From: Corynebacterium curieae
GTDB lineage: Bacteria > Actinomycetota > Actinomycetes > Mycobacteriales > Mycobacteriaceae
Direction of reading: 5' to 3'
Length of the DNA: 64,000 nucleotides
Assembly (NCBI RefSeq): GCF_027570035.1
Contig: NZ_JAKMUU010000001.1
Location: 620,001-684,000 of the forward strand
The translations under genes were made by a program, and so were the position numbers. Positions 53,578-61,773 of the stretch are shown in pieces. The notes under the pieces are model-generated. The model saw only the letters and a program-made list of their open reading frames with translations. It did no database searches and was not told the DNA's origin. The stretch's first letter is position 1. Each line of letters starts with the position of its first letter.

Positions 53578-53600
53578 GTGCTTTAGGCTACCAGCGCCGG

Positions 53601-54359
53601 TTACCAACGCTCGGTGCGCATGCCGATTGCTGCCAGCGCCACCATCGCCGCACTCGCTGTGCGCAATACTTCTGGGCCGAGCTTAATGGGCGTGGCACCC
53701 GCTTCTTTGAGGCGAGCAAGCTCAGCGTCGCCGATGCCACCCTCTGGCCCCACGAGCAGGACGACGTCCCCTGTAAGCGGCACGTCCTTGATGGAGGCGG
53801 TAGCTTCCTCGTGCAATACGAGCACGGTGGGTGCGGCCGAGGGCTCGTCACCGCGGCCGCCACCGAGTTCTTGGACGAGCTGCGGGGTGGTCAGCGGGCC
53901 GCGCACCTGTGGGATGCGGGCGCGACGGGATTGCTTGGCCGCGGAATCGGCGGCCGCCTGCCACTTGGCCACGGCCTTGGGAGCCTTCTTCCCATCCCAT
54001 TTAGCCACGCAGCGATCCGCCTGCCAGGCGATGATCTCATCGGCGCCGGCCTGGGTAGCGAGATCCACGGCGAGCTCGGCGCGTTCGGACTTTGGGATGG
54101 CCTGCACCACGGTCACGCGCGGCGTGGGCTCGGGCGCGGTCACAATGGACTCGACCGTGCCCTCCAGGGAGTCCTTGCCCGAGGTGGCGGTGATGGTGAG
54201 GGTGAGGCGGATACCGGTGCCGTCGACAAGCTCGAGGCGCTCGCCCTCCCCCATGCGCTTGACCGTGACGGCATGGCGGGCCTCCGGGCCGGAAAAGCTG
54301 AAGGCCTCGCCGGTGCGCGCGGCGGAAAGATCCGGGTGGATGAAGACGGGCAGCGACAT
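53601..54359 (-). CDS. rsmE: 16S rRNA (uracil1498-N3)-methyltransferase
   Basis: A 252-residue SPOUT methyltransferase. The N-terminal PUA-like domain has HAVTVKRMGEGERLELVDG; the trefoil-knot SAM site is VVLLVGPEGGIGDAELARL and LGPEVLRTASA near the C-terminus. It methylates U1498 of 16S rRNA. It overlaps the dnaJ stop by one base (TAATG), so the two are co-translated. Confidence 0.94.
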   Translation of the reverse strand: MSLPVFIHPDLSAARTGEAFSFSGPEARHAVTVKRMGEGERLELVDGTGIRLTLTITATSGKDSLEGTVESIVTAPEPTPRVTVVQAIPKSERAELAVDLATQAGADEIIAWQADRCVAKWDGKKAPKAVAKWQAAADSAAKQSRRARIPQVRGPLTTPQLVQELGGGRGDEPSAAPTVLVLHEEATASIKDVPLTGDVVLLVGPEGGIGDAELARLKEAGATPIKLGPEVLRTASAAMVALAAIGMRTERW

Positions 54360-55513
54360 TAGCGGCGGAACTTATCGCGAATGCGGCTAAAGAAGGATTC
54401 CTCCTGGCCGTCGCCGGTGGTGCGCACGCGCGCGCCCTCGTCGCGGGAATTGCGGATCTTCTCCAGGGATTCGCGGGTCTTGCGGTCCAAGTCCTTGGGC
54501 ACAACGACGTCCACGTGGGCAAAGAGGTTGCCATAGCCATCGGTGCGCAAGCGCGGCATGCCCGCGCCATCGACCTTGATGGACTCGCCCGGCTGGGTGC
54601 CCGGCTCGATATCGATGGTGAGCTCTTCACCATTGAGCTGATCGATGGTGAAGTTGGTGCCCAAGGCTGCGTCAATCATCGGCACGCGCACGGTGAGGTT
54701 CAGGTCATCGGCGTTGCGCTGGAAGACGGGGTGCTCCTCCGTATGAACCTCGACGTAGAGGTCACCGGCTGGGCCGCCGCCGTGGCCGACCTCGCCCTGG
54801 GAGGCCATGCGGATGCGCATGCCGTCATTAATGCCGGCCGGGATATTCACGGTGATATCGCGGCGCTTCTTCACGCGGCCGTCGCCGGCGCAGTGGTTGC
54901 ACGGATCGGTGATGACCTCGCCGAAGCCCTGGCACTTCGGGCACGGGCGGGTGGTCATGACGTTACCCAAGAAGCTGCGCTGCATCTCCTGGATTTCACC
55001 CATGCCATTGCAATTATCACAGGTAACCGGCTTTGCCTTGGACTCGGAGCCGGTGCCACCGCAGCTATCGCATAGCACCGCAGTATCCACGGTGACCTTC
55101 TTCTTCAAGCCGGTATAGGCCTCTTCCAAGGTGATGCGGGTGCGCAGCAGGGCATCATTGCCCGGCTGGACGCGGGACTTCGGGCCGCGGGAGCCGCCGG
55201 CGCCGCCGCCAAAGAACTCGGCAAAGATATCGCCTAGGCCGCCGCCACCGAAGCCGCTAAAGCCACCGGCGCCAGCACCGGCACCGCCGCCCTGCTCCAT
55301 TGGATCGCCGCCCATGTCCACGATCTGGCGCTTTTGCGGATCTAGCAGAACCTCCTGGGCCAGCGCGGCATCGCGGAACTTCTCCGCCGCGGTTTCATCA
55401 TCCGGGTTCAAATCCGGGTGATATTTGCGGGCCATTTTGCGGTAGGCCTTCTTAATCTCCTGGTCAGATGCGTTCTTATCAACACCGAGGATGCCGTAGT
55501 AGTCACGAGCCAC
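54359..55513 (-). CDS. dnaJ: Chaperone DnaJ (DnaJ2)
   Basis: A 384-residue type I J-protein. The J domain (1-65) has the HPD motif in [10 protein letters not shown], a Gly-rich region follows ([17 protein letters not shown]), then four zinc-finger repeats [24 protein letters not shown] and CNHCAGDG, and the C-terminal substrate-binding domain. The start is GTG. This is the copy associated with hrcA rather than the dnaK-grpE-dnaJ1 operon. It follows hrcA by 70 bases. I find no CIRCE element in the gap. Confidence 0.96.
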   Translation of the reverse strand: MARDYYGILGVDKNASDQEIKKAYRKMARKYHPDLNPDDETAAEKFRDAALAQEVLLDPQKRQIVDMGGDPMEQGGGAGAGAGGFSGFGGGGLGDIFAEFFGGGAGGSRGPKSRVQPGNDALLRTRITLEEAYTGLKKKVTVDTAVLCDSCGGTGSESKAKPVTCDNCNGMGEIQEMQRSFLGNVMTTRPCPKCQGFGEVITDPCNHCAGDGRVKKRRDITVNIPAGINDGMRIRMASQGEVGHGGGPAGDLYVEVHTEEHPVFQRNADDLNLTVRVPMIDAALGTNFTIDQLNGEELTIDIEPGTQPGESIKVDGAGMPRLRTDGYGNLFAHVDVVVPKDLDRKTRESLEKIRNSRDEGARVRTTGDGQEESFFSRIRDKFRR

Positions 55514-55583
55514 TGTAAGAGATATTCCTTCTAATTCGTCTTGTTGGGGTTAGCTTTAAAAAAATTATTCGCGGCCAGCTAGT

Positions 55584-56633
55584 TTACTCGCACTGTTCGC
55601 CGGCCAAAATTTCGCTCACATACCGTGCAACGGCAGAGACCTTAGAAATTGTTCCCGAGTAATCCATAAAGGTCGGCCCCACTACGCCAAGGCCGCCGAG
55701 TGTGGCCACCTCATCGCCGGTGCCAAGGCCGTAGCCCGTGGCTACCACGGAGGCTTGGCGCAACTGGTCTTCCTCGTTTTCCTCGCCGATGACCACAGAA
55801 ACATTGCCTAGGTCCGGCACGCGGGCAAGCAGCTTGAGGACGACGACCTGCTCTTCCAACGCCTCAATAATCTTGGGCAAACCTTCTGGGAACTCGCGGG
55901 CCACGCGCGTCAGGTTGGAGGCACCGGCCATAATCAGCCGGTCGGAGGGCTGTTCCACTAGGGTCTCGATGAGGGTGGTGGCCACCTTGAGCACGTGGTG
56001 GCGGATATCCGAGGGGGCGTCGTCGACGAGGTGGGCAAGTTCCACGGAGGCATCGGTAAGCGTCTTGCCCACCAAGGCGCTATTGACGATGTCGCGCAGG
56101 CGGAAGGTCTGGTCCTGGTCGATGACTTCATCGAGCTCCACATTGCGCTGGTCCACGCGGCCATTATCGGTGATAAGCACCAGCAGCAGGCGCACCGGGG
56201 ACAGCGCCACGACCTCGCAGTGCTTGACGCGCGAGACCTTGAGGTTGGGCAGCTGGACGACGGCCGCCTGCTTCGTCACCTGCGCCAATAGCTGCACCGA
56301 GCGGCGCAGCACGTCTTCCAAATCAACGCCGCCTTCCAAGAAGTTGAGCATGGCGCGGCGCTCCGGGGCCGACAGTGGCTTGACCTCATGCAGCGAGTCG
56401 ACGAAGTGGCGGTAGCCCTGCTGGGTAGGCACGCGGCCGGAGCTGGCGTGCTGCTGGGAAATAAGGCCCTGGGATTCCAGCACGGCCATGTCATTGCGGA
56501 TGGTGGCCGAAGAAACGCCCAGCTGGTAGCGCTCCAACAGTGACTTAGAGCCAACGGGCTCCTGGGAGGCAATATAGTCCGCCACGATGGCGCGCAGGAC
56601 TTCCTTGCGGCGGGCATCGGTTGAGGTAGACAC
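55584..56633 (-). CDS. hrcA: Heat-inducible repressor HrcA
   Basis: A 349-residue repressor of heat-shock genes that binds CIRCE. The N-terminal winged helix reads [26 protein letters not shown] and [19 protein letters not shown]; the GAF-like dimer domain follows with [17 protein letters not shown]. The C-terminal [18 protein letters not shown] is characteristic. The start is GTG. No CIRCE inverted repeat is seen upstream of hrcA or dnaJ here, so its targets lie elsewhere. Confidence 0.95.
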   Translation of the reverse strand: MSTSTDARRKEVLRAIVADYIASQEPVGSKSLLERYQLGVSSATIRNDMAVLESQGLISQQHASSGRVPTQQGYRHFVDSLHEVKPLSAPERRAMLNFLEGGVDLEDVLRRSVQLLAQVTKQAAVVQLPNLKVSRVKHCEVVALSPVRLLLVLITDNGRVDQRNVELDEVIDQDQTFRLRDIVNSALVGKTLTDASVELAHLVDDAPSDIRHHVLKVATTLIETLVEQPSDRLIMAGASNLTRVAREFPEGLPKIIEALEEQVVVLKLLARVPDLGNVSVVIGEENEEDQLRQASVVATGYGLGTGDEVATLGGLGVVGPTFMDYSGTISKVSAVARYVSEILAGEQCE

Positions 56634-56692
56634 TATGGCGCTCCTATTCGCTTGGCTATTTCGCGTGCTTTCTAGTTTAGATGGGATGAGGA

Positions 56693-57832
56693 TTAGGTTT
56701 CCTCGGCGACGAGGAGATCGGTGATGATGCCATCGGCCAGTAGGCGGCCGGGCTTGGTGATGCGCACGCGATCGCCGGCGCGTTCGAGCAGGCCGCGGCC
56801 GATGAAACGTTCAAGGGCGGGGGCGGCGTGGGCATCGAGCCAGGCCTCCGGGATGCCCTCGCGCAGGCGCAGGCCGAGCATGATTTTCTCCATGTGGCGG
56901 TCGGCGTCGGTAAGCGTCTCGGATTCCTTAATGGGCAGCTCGTCGCGGCCAAGGGCGTCGATATAGCGCGAGGGGTGCTTGACGTTAAAGAAGCGCTCGT
57001 TTCCTAGATGCGAGTGGGCGCCAGGGCCTGCGCCCCACCAATTACCATCCACCCAATAGATGCGGTTGTGCTTGCACTCGCCGCCCGGTTTTGACCAATT
57101 GGAGACCTCGTACCACTCGAATCCTTCTGCTTCGAGGGCGGTAGAAATCATCTCGTAGCGCCGGGCCAGTACGTCCTCATCGGGGGCGGGCAGGATTCCC
57201 TTTTTGACCTTGCGGGCCATGCGGGTGCCATCTTCTACGATGAGCGAGTAGGCGCTGACGTGGTCCACGCCGGTCTCCAGCACGCGCTCCAAAGTCTCGC
57301 GCACATTGTCATCCGTTTCGGTGGGAGTGCCATAAATCATGTCCAGGTTGACATGCTCGAAGCCTGCGGCACGGGCCTCGCGGGCAGCCGCGAACGCGCG
57401 GCCTGGAGTGTGCGCGCGCTCAAGCACCTGAAGAACGCCGGAGGAAGCGGACTGCATGCCGAGGCTGATGCGGGTATAGCCGGCGTCGGCAAGCTGGGCA
57501 AAGTACTCCGGCGAGGTGGACTCCGGATTAGATTCGGTGGTGACTTCTGCGCCTGGGGCTAGGCCAAAGGTAGAGCGGACTGTGTTCAGGATTCGGGTAA
57601 GCCCCTTGCCGCCCAGTAGCGAGGGCGTGCCGCCGCCAATAAATACGGTCTCGGCCGGCCGTTCCACGCGCGCGGCCGCCATCTCCAGCTCGCGGTCCAA
57701 GGCATCCAGGTAGGGGCCGGTGAGATCGCGCGGGCTGCCGAGCTCGCCTGGGGTATAGGTATTAAAATCGCAATACCCACAGCGAGTGGCGCAGAAGGGA
57801 ACGTGGATATACAGCCCGAAGGGTTCAGTCAT
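56693..57832 (-). CDS. hemW: Radical SAM heme chaperone HemW
   Basis: A 379-residue protein. The [4Fe-4S] motif is [17 protein letters not shown] with Cys14, Cys18 and Cys21 and Phe in place of the fourth cysteine of HemN, which marks the HemW branch (a heme chaperone, not coproporphyrinogen oxidase). The motifs [11 protein letters not shown] and [14 protein letters not shown] are the radical SAM glycine and substrate regions. It is the first gene of the minus-strand run through ybeY, and is divergent from the CNNM genes. Confidence 0.92.
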   Translation of the reverse strand: MTEPFGLYIHVPFCATRCGYCDFNTYTPGELGSPRDLTGPYLDALDRELEMAAARVERPAETVFIGGGTPSLLGGKGLTRILNTVRSTFGLAPGAEVTTESNPESTSPEYFAQLADAGYTRISLGMQSASSGVLQVLERAHTPGRAFAAAREARAAGFEHVNLDMIYGTPTETDDNVRETLERVLETGVDHVSAYSLIVEDGTRMARKVKKGILPAPDEDVLARRYEMISTALEAEGFEWYEVSNWSKPGGECKHNRIYWVDGNWWGAGPGAHSHLGNERFFNVKHPSRYIDALGRDELPIKESETLTDADRHMEKIMLGLRLREGIPEAWLDAHAAPALERFIGRGLLERAGDRVRITKPGRLLADGIITDLLVAEET

Positions 57833-57925
57833 GGATAAAACCCTAATAGGCGGGGAACAAAATGGCTGAAATGGGGGTTAAGCATGTAGTATGTTTCCAT
57901 CTTCCCTAGTAGAAAGGCACCCTCA

Positions 57926-57976
57926 GTGGAACCTCCCAGTCGATGTCCCTGCCACCTTCTAGGCGGTGGGGAGTAA
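57926..57976 (+). CDS. Putative proline-rich leader peptide before the CNNM genes
   Basis: GTG at 57926, with AAAGG ten bases upstream, opens a 16-residue ORF, MEPPSRCPCHLLGGGE, that stops (TAA 57974-57976) three bases before the ATG of the CNNM gene. The CNNM ribosome site GGGGAG lies inside the last codons and inside a hairpin (CCACC 57952-57956 with GGTGG 57965-57969), so translation of the leader would open or close it. An acidic residue followed by prolines right after the start is the kind of sequence at which ribosomes fall off in low magnesium, as known for MgtL. The similarity in design is suggestive only. Confidence 0.45.
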   Translation: MEPPSRCPCHLLGGGE

Positions 57977-57979
57977 ATC

Positions 57980-59377
57980 ATGTTATCGGCTATTTTGATG
58001 ATCCTGGCTGGCTTCGTAGTCATCGGCCTCATCATCGTCGCGAACGCATACTTCGTGGCCCAAGAATTTTCCTATATGTCCGTGGACCGCACGCAGCTGC
58101 GGACCCAGGCTGCTGAGGGGGATAAGACAGCGCAACGTGCGCTGGCCATTACCCAACAAACCTCCTTCATGCTCTCCGGCGCGCAGCTCGGCATTACGAT
58201 TACCGGCCTGCTCATCGGCTATGTGGCCGAGCCTCTCGTCGGCCAAGGACTGGGCACGCTGCTAGGTGGTGTGGGCGTTCCGGCCGCGGTTTCTGTCACC
58301 GTAGGCACCATCGCGGCGCTTTTCATCTCCACCATCGCGACGATGCTTTTTGCGGAGCTCTTTCCCAAGAACTACACCATCGCCGCACCGATGAAGACGG
58401 CGCGCTGGTTGGCTGCCTCCACACAGCTGTACCTGCGCCTTTTCGGCTGGCTCATCCACTTCTTTGAGTACTCTTCCAATGCCATCCTCAAGCTCTTTGG
58501 TATCGAACCGGTAGAAGACGTGGACTCTTCTGCTACCGCCGATGACCTAGAATCCATCGTGGATTCCTCCCACGAGGCCGGCGATTTGGATGAAAATACC
58601 TACATGGTGCTCGACCGCCTGTTGGACTTCCCTGAGCACGACGTGGAACACGCAATGATTCCGCGATCCCGCGTGGACATCATCGATCCGGATACCACCA
58701 TCGGTGAGGTTCGCGAGATGATGTCGGCCGATCACACCCGCTACCCCATCATCGATGGCGAACATAACCCGGTGGGCGTGGTGCATCTTTTTGATGTCTT
58801 AGCAAGCAAACTACCGGACGCCACGAAGGCCACCAGCATCATGCAAGAAGCCGTAGTGGTCCCAGAGCTTATGCCGCTGCCTGATGTAGTGGAGGAGCTG
58901 CGCGATAGCGATCAGAAGATGGCCTGCGTCATCGATGAATACGGTGGCTTCGTGGGCATCGTCACCATGGAGGATCTGGCTGAGGAAATCTTGGGCGATG
59001 TCACCGATGAGCACGATATCGAAGAAACCGAGGAGATCACCGAGCAGGATGATTCCCACTGGGTCATCGATGGCGATACCCCGCTAGATGAGGTAGAGCG
59101 CGCCATTGGCCACGACCTACCCGAAGGTGACTTTGAGACCGTTGCCGGACTCGTCATTGCCCACTCTGGCGCATTGCCTGAGGTGGGTGAGGAGCACACC
59201 ATCCAGCTCGAGGCCGAGCCCGAGGACTGGGTGGACCATGATGAAGCCCCCATCCGCTCCATTCGCCTGCGGGTGGAAGAAGTGGACCGCCACGTGCCAT
59301 CCGTCCTAGCCGTAGAGCTGGTGGAGGATTACCCGGACCACTCCCACGACGAGGCAGATAAGAAGGAGGATGCATAA
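57980..59377 (+). CDS. CNNM/CorC-type membrane protein with CBS domains (hemolysin family), 1
   Basis: A 465-residue membrane protein. The CNNM/DUF21 domain has three or four helices (LILAGFVVIGLIIVANAYFV; LGITITGLLIGYVAEPLVG; VTVGTIAALFISTIATMLFA). A CBS pair at about 220-345 begins MIPRSRVDIIDPDTTIGEVREM and has RYPIIDGEHNPVGVVHL and CVIDEYGGFVGIVTMED. A CorC-HlyC transporter-associated domain closes it (WVIDGDTPLDEVERAIG). Family members move or regulate magnesium (and sodium) across the membrane. It is the first of two such genes, coupled to the second by a TAATG overlap. Confidence 0.9.
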   Translation: MLSAILMILAGFVVIGLIIVANAYFVAQEFSYMSVDRTQLRTQAAEGDKTAQRALAITQQTSFMLSGAQLGITITGLLIGYVAEPLVGQGLGTLLGGVGVPAAVSVTVGTIAALFISTIATMLFAELFPKNYTIAAPMKTARWLAASTQLYLRLFGWLIHFFEYSSNAILKLFGIEPVEDVDSSATADDLESIVDSSHEAGDLDENTYMVLDRLLDFPEHDVEHAMIPRSRVDIIDPDTTIGEVREMMSADHTRYPIIDGEHNPVGVVHLFDVLASKLPDATKATSIMQEAVVVPELMPLPDVVEELRDSDQKMACVIDEYGGFVGIVTMEDLAEEILGDVTDEHDIEETEEITEQDDSHWVIDGDTPLDEVERAIGHDLPEGDFETVAGLVIAHSGALPEVGEEHTIQLEAEPEDWVDHDEAPIRSIRLRVEEVDRHVPSVLAVELVEDYPDHSHDEADKKEDA

Positions 59378-60435
59378 TGACCGAATCTTGGTGGTTTAAC
59401 CTTCTTGTCACCCTGCTTATCATCGCCGCCTCCGGCTTCTTTGTGATCATCGAGTTTTCCTTGATGGGTGCGCGCCGCAACCGGTTGGAAGAAGATGCGG
59501 AAAACTCCCGCACCGCCCGAGCCGGCCTGCGCTCACTTAATGAGCTGACCATCATGCTGGCCGGCGCCCAGTTGGGTATTACCGCGGCTACCTTCGTGCT
59601 GGGTGCTGTAACCAAGCCGTGGATCCACCACCTGCTCATGGGCCCGCTCGAGGCGCTGGGGCTGCCACTAGGCATTGCCGATGTCGCCAGCTTTATCCTC
59701 GCCCTCTTCGTCGTCACCTTCCTCCACCTGGTGCTGGGTGAGATGGCTCCGAAGTCATGGGCGATTGCCCACCCGGAAACCGCCCTGCAGGTCATCGCGG
59801 TTCCCGCGCGCGGCTTCGTGTGGCTCTTCCGTCCACTGCTGAAGTGGATAAACGTCATGGCAAATAAGCTGGTCGCCATGACGGGTGAGGAACCCGTCGA
59901 CCGCGCCGGTGCAGCCGGCTATGATGCCGAAACCCTGCGCACCCTGGTCGAGCATTCCCGCGAGACCGGTGCTTTGGACGATGACTCCGCCAACCAGATT
60001 TCTGATGTCATCGAGCTGGAGAATTCCACCGTTGGCGCCATGGCCCGCGAGCACGGCTCGGAGGTAGTGCCCCTGCCTTCCGACGCCAGCGTGGAGGATC
60101 TCCAAGACCTCGTGGTGCGCAAGAACATCATGCGCGTGCTGGTCTTTCCCAAAGACTCCCGCGTCCCGCGCGTGGTCCACGTGCGCGATACCTTGCTGGC
60201 CGAGCCGGAGACCCCAGTGCTCGAGTTCTCCCGCCCCGCTCTTTCTGTGTCTTCTTCCACCACCGTGCAAAAGACACTGGACCATATGCGTGCGCGCAAT
60301 GAACAGCTCGTCATGGTGGGCAAGGCCGACAAGGACAATGCCGTGTGGATCCTCACCTGGGATGACATCATGGGCCAGCTGTGGCCGCAGATTACCGAGC
60401 AGCTAGACAAGGTCACCCCTCCCCCGGCCGTCTAA
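59377..60435 (+). CDS. CNNM/CorC-type membrane protein with CBS domains (hemolysin family), 2
   Basis: A 352-residue partner of the preceding gene. The CNNM domain (LLIIAASGFFVIIEFSLMGA; LGITAATFVLGAVTKPW; DVASFILALFVVTFLHLVLGEMAPKSWAI) is complete, followed by a CBS pair with weaker motifs (TVGAMAREHGSEVVPLP; VVHVRDTLLAEPE; VWILTWDDIMGQLWPQ). The C-terminal CorC-HlyC domain of gene 1 is missing. Such pairs may form a heterodimer, with one subunit carrying the regulatory end. It is translated from the overlap with gene 1. Confidence 0.9.
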   Translation: MTESWWFNLLVTLLIIAASGFFVIIEFSLMGARRNRLEEDAENSRTARAGLRSLNELTIMLAGAQLGITAATFVLGAVTKPWIHHLLMGPLEALGLPLGIADVASFILALFVVTFLHLVLGEMAPKSWAIAHPETALQVIAVPARGFVWLFRPLLKWINVMANKLVAMTGEEPVDRAGAAGYDAETLRTLVEHSRETGALDDDSANQISDVIELENSTVGAMAREHGSEVVPLPSDASVEDLQDLVVRKNIMRVLVFPKDSRVPRVVHVRDTLLAEPETPVLEFSRPALSVSSSTTVQKTLDHMRARNEQLVMVGKADKDNAVWILTWDDIMGQLWPQITEQLDKVTPPPAV

Positions 60436-60450
60436 CCCCGCCGCTTCCCC

Positions 60451-60485
60451 GCCCGCGCCCCGCCTCATTTTTGGCCGGCGCGGGC
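60451..60485 (+). terminator. Terminator after the CNNM pair
   Basis: GCCCGCGCC pairs with GGCGCGGGC, followed by CTTTCTGTTTTCT, 15 bases after the stop. Confidence 0.85.
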
Positions 60486-60658
60486 CTTTCTGTTTTCTCG
60501 CTCGAGCGCAAGTGAAGCTTCTCTTCTTGTGGACAACCACGGCCGCCGCTTACCCCAACAACCCCACCTGCCACTTACCTATCTCGGCCGCCTTATTATC
60601 CACAGCCCCGGCCGCTGCTCACTCGCGCCGGCCGACATCCTGCCTTTTCCTAGGAGCC

Positions 60659-61546
60659 ATGACAGCACCACTGACTAATATCGATTCCATCCGCACCAAC
60701 CACCCGACCTTCTGGACCGACCTGAAAAACGGCACATTCTTTAAACTCGCACCCCGCATCGCGGTCCGCCGTGACCATTATCACAGCCTCGACTTTCCTT
60801 CCCAGCTTCGCCTGCGCGCTATCGCGGCAGCTCGCAGTGCCTATACCGCAGTTCTCATCTCCAAATCTGCCGCCCGCGTGCATGACCTGTGGGTCATTCC
60901 CACCGCCGAGGAGAAAATTGAGTTGGCGCTGCCCACCAATACTCTTCCCCGCAAGGATCGCCGCGGACCGGAGCGCATCTACCGCAAGGCCGCGTTGCCC
61001 GATCCCGTACTCGTGGATGGTGCCCGTTGCGTGTCCAAGGCCCGCGCGGTTATCGACGTCGCCCGCTACCACGGCTTCAACGATGGCCTCATCGCCGCCG
61101 ACTCCGCCCTGCGCGCCGGAGTGAACAAGGAGGACCTCACCCAAGAATTCGCCTGCATGGGCCGGGTCCGCAATAGCCATACGGTCCGCGCGGTTATCCA
61201 CCACGCCTCGGAGCTTTCCCGCTCTCCCTATGAATCCCTTGCCCGTGCTCTTATCATCCAGGCGGATTTTCCTTGGCCGATATTCTTCGAAGCGCAGCAC
61301 AAAGCTTTGCCCGGTATCGTGACCGCCCTATGCATCAATAACGCCTACGCCATCGACATCGCTTCTACCCGACGCACCTCCGCACAGGCCATGCTCTACC
61401 AACGTGAACGCCACCGGCGCCTGGGAGAATCCGGCTATACCGTCCTGAGTTTTGCGCCGCGCCAACTTATGGAGCATCCCGAGCGCTTCATCTCTGAAAT
61501 CATCGCCACCATCTCCGCTAGGCAGAACGCATCCCGTTCTGCCTAG
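60659..61546 (+). CDS. DUF559-like (AbiEi/Vsr-type) protein, possibly inactive nuclease
   Basis: A 295-residue protein. The N-terminal part (KLAPRIAVRRDHY, SKSAARVHDLWVIP) resembles the winged-helix and linker of AbiEi-like proteins common in mycolic-acid bacteria. The middle (ARAVIDVARYHGFNDGLIAADSAL) is a conserved family helix. The C-terminal part looks like the Vsr-type nuclease fold of DUF559: AIDIAS where active relatives have VEVDG, and YQRERHRRLGESGYTVLSF for the distal part. The first catalytic acid and a conserved His do not line up clearly, so catalysis is doubtful. The ATG at 60659 follows TAGGAG. It stands alone between terminators. Confidence 0.72.
   Translation: MTAPLTNIDSIRTNHPTFWTDLKNGTFFKLAPRIAVRRDHYHSLDFPSQLRLRAIAAARSAYTAVLISKSAARVHDLWVIPTAEEKIELALPTNTLPRKDRRGPERIYRKAALPDPVLVDGARCVSKARAVIDVARYHGFNDGLIAADSALRAGVNKEDLTQEFACMGRVRNSHTVRAVIHHASELSRSPYESLARALIIQADFPWPIFFEAQHKALPGIVTALCINNAYAIDIASTRRTSAQAMLYQRERHRRLGESGYTVLSFAPRQLMEHPERFISEIIATISARQNASRSA
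61518..61546 (+). terminator. Hairpin overlapping the end of the DUF559-like gene
   Basis: A 12-base perfect stem CTAGGCAGAACG / CGTTCTGCCTAG with a 5-base loop ends exactly on the TAG stop codon. It lacks a U-tract but is a likely transcript end. Confidence 0.6.
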
Positions 61547-61710
61547 GTCCGCGTCTTCTGCCTACCAGCACGCCCATCCTCCCCACCCCGCCCTTCGCGC
61601 TCACTGGCGAAGCGTCTTCCGCGAAATCTGCTCTGTCGGTGAGCGCTAAGGGAGGGAGGCAGGAATTCTTCACGCGGGATGCGCCAAAATTGTGCCCATA
61701 TGCGAATAAG

Positions 61711-61736
61711 CCTCCACGAGCAGATGCTCGTGGAGG
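61711..61736 (-). terminator. Terminator of the collagen-like protein gene
   Basis: A 12-base perfect stem CCTCCACGAGCA / TGCTCGTGGAGG with a 2-base loop lies 38 bases after the stop. On the minus strand CTTATTC follows. Confidence 0.75.
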
Positions 61737-61773
61737 TTCCACTGAATCCAGCTAAGGCCTTAAAAGAGAGGTC

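Noticed and set aside
55514..56692. CIRCE element upstream of dnaJ or hrcA
   Set aside because: I looked for TTAGCACTC-N9-GAGTGCTAA in both gaps and found nothing similar.
57895..57979. A known magnesium or manganese riboswitch before the CNNM genes
   Set aside because: The leader is too short and lacks the conserved cores of the M-box or yybP-ykoY classes; the short ORF explains the region better.
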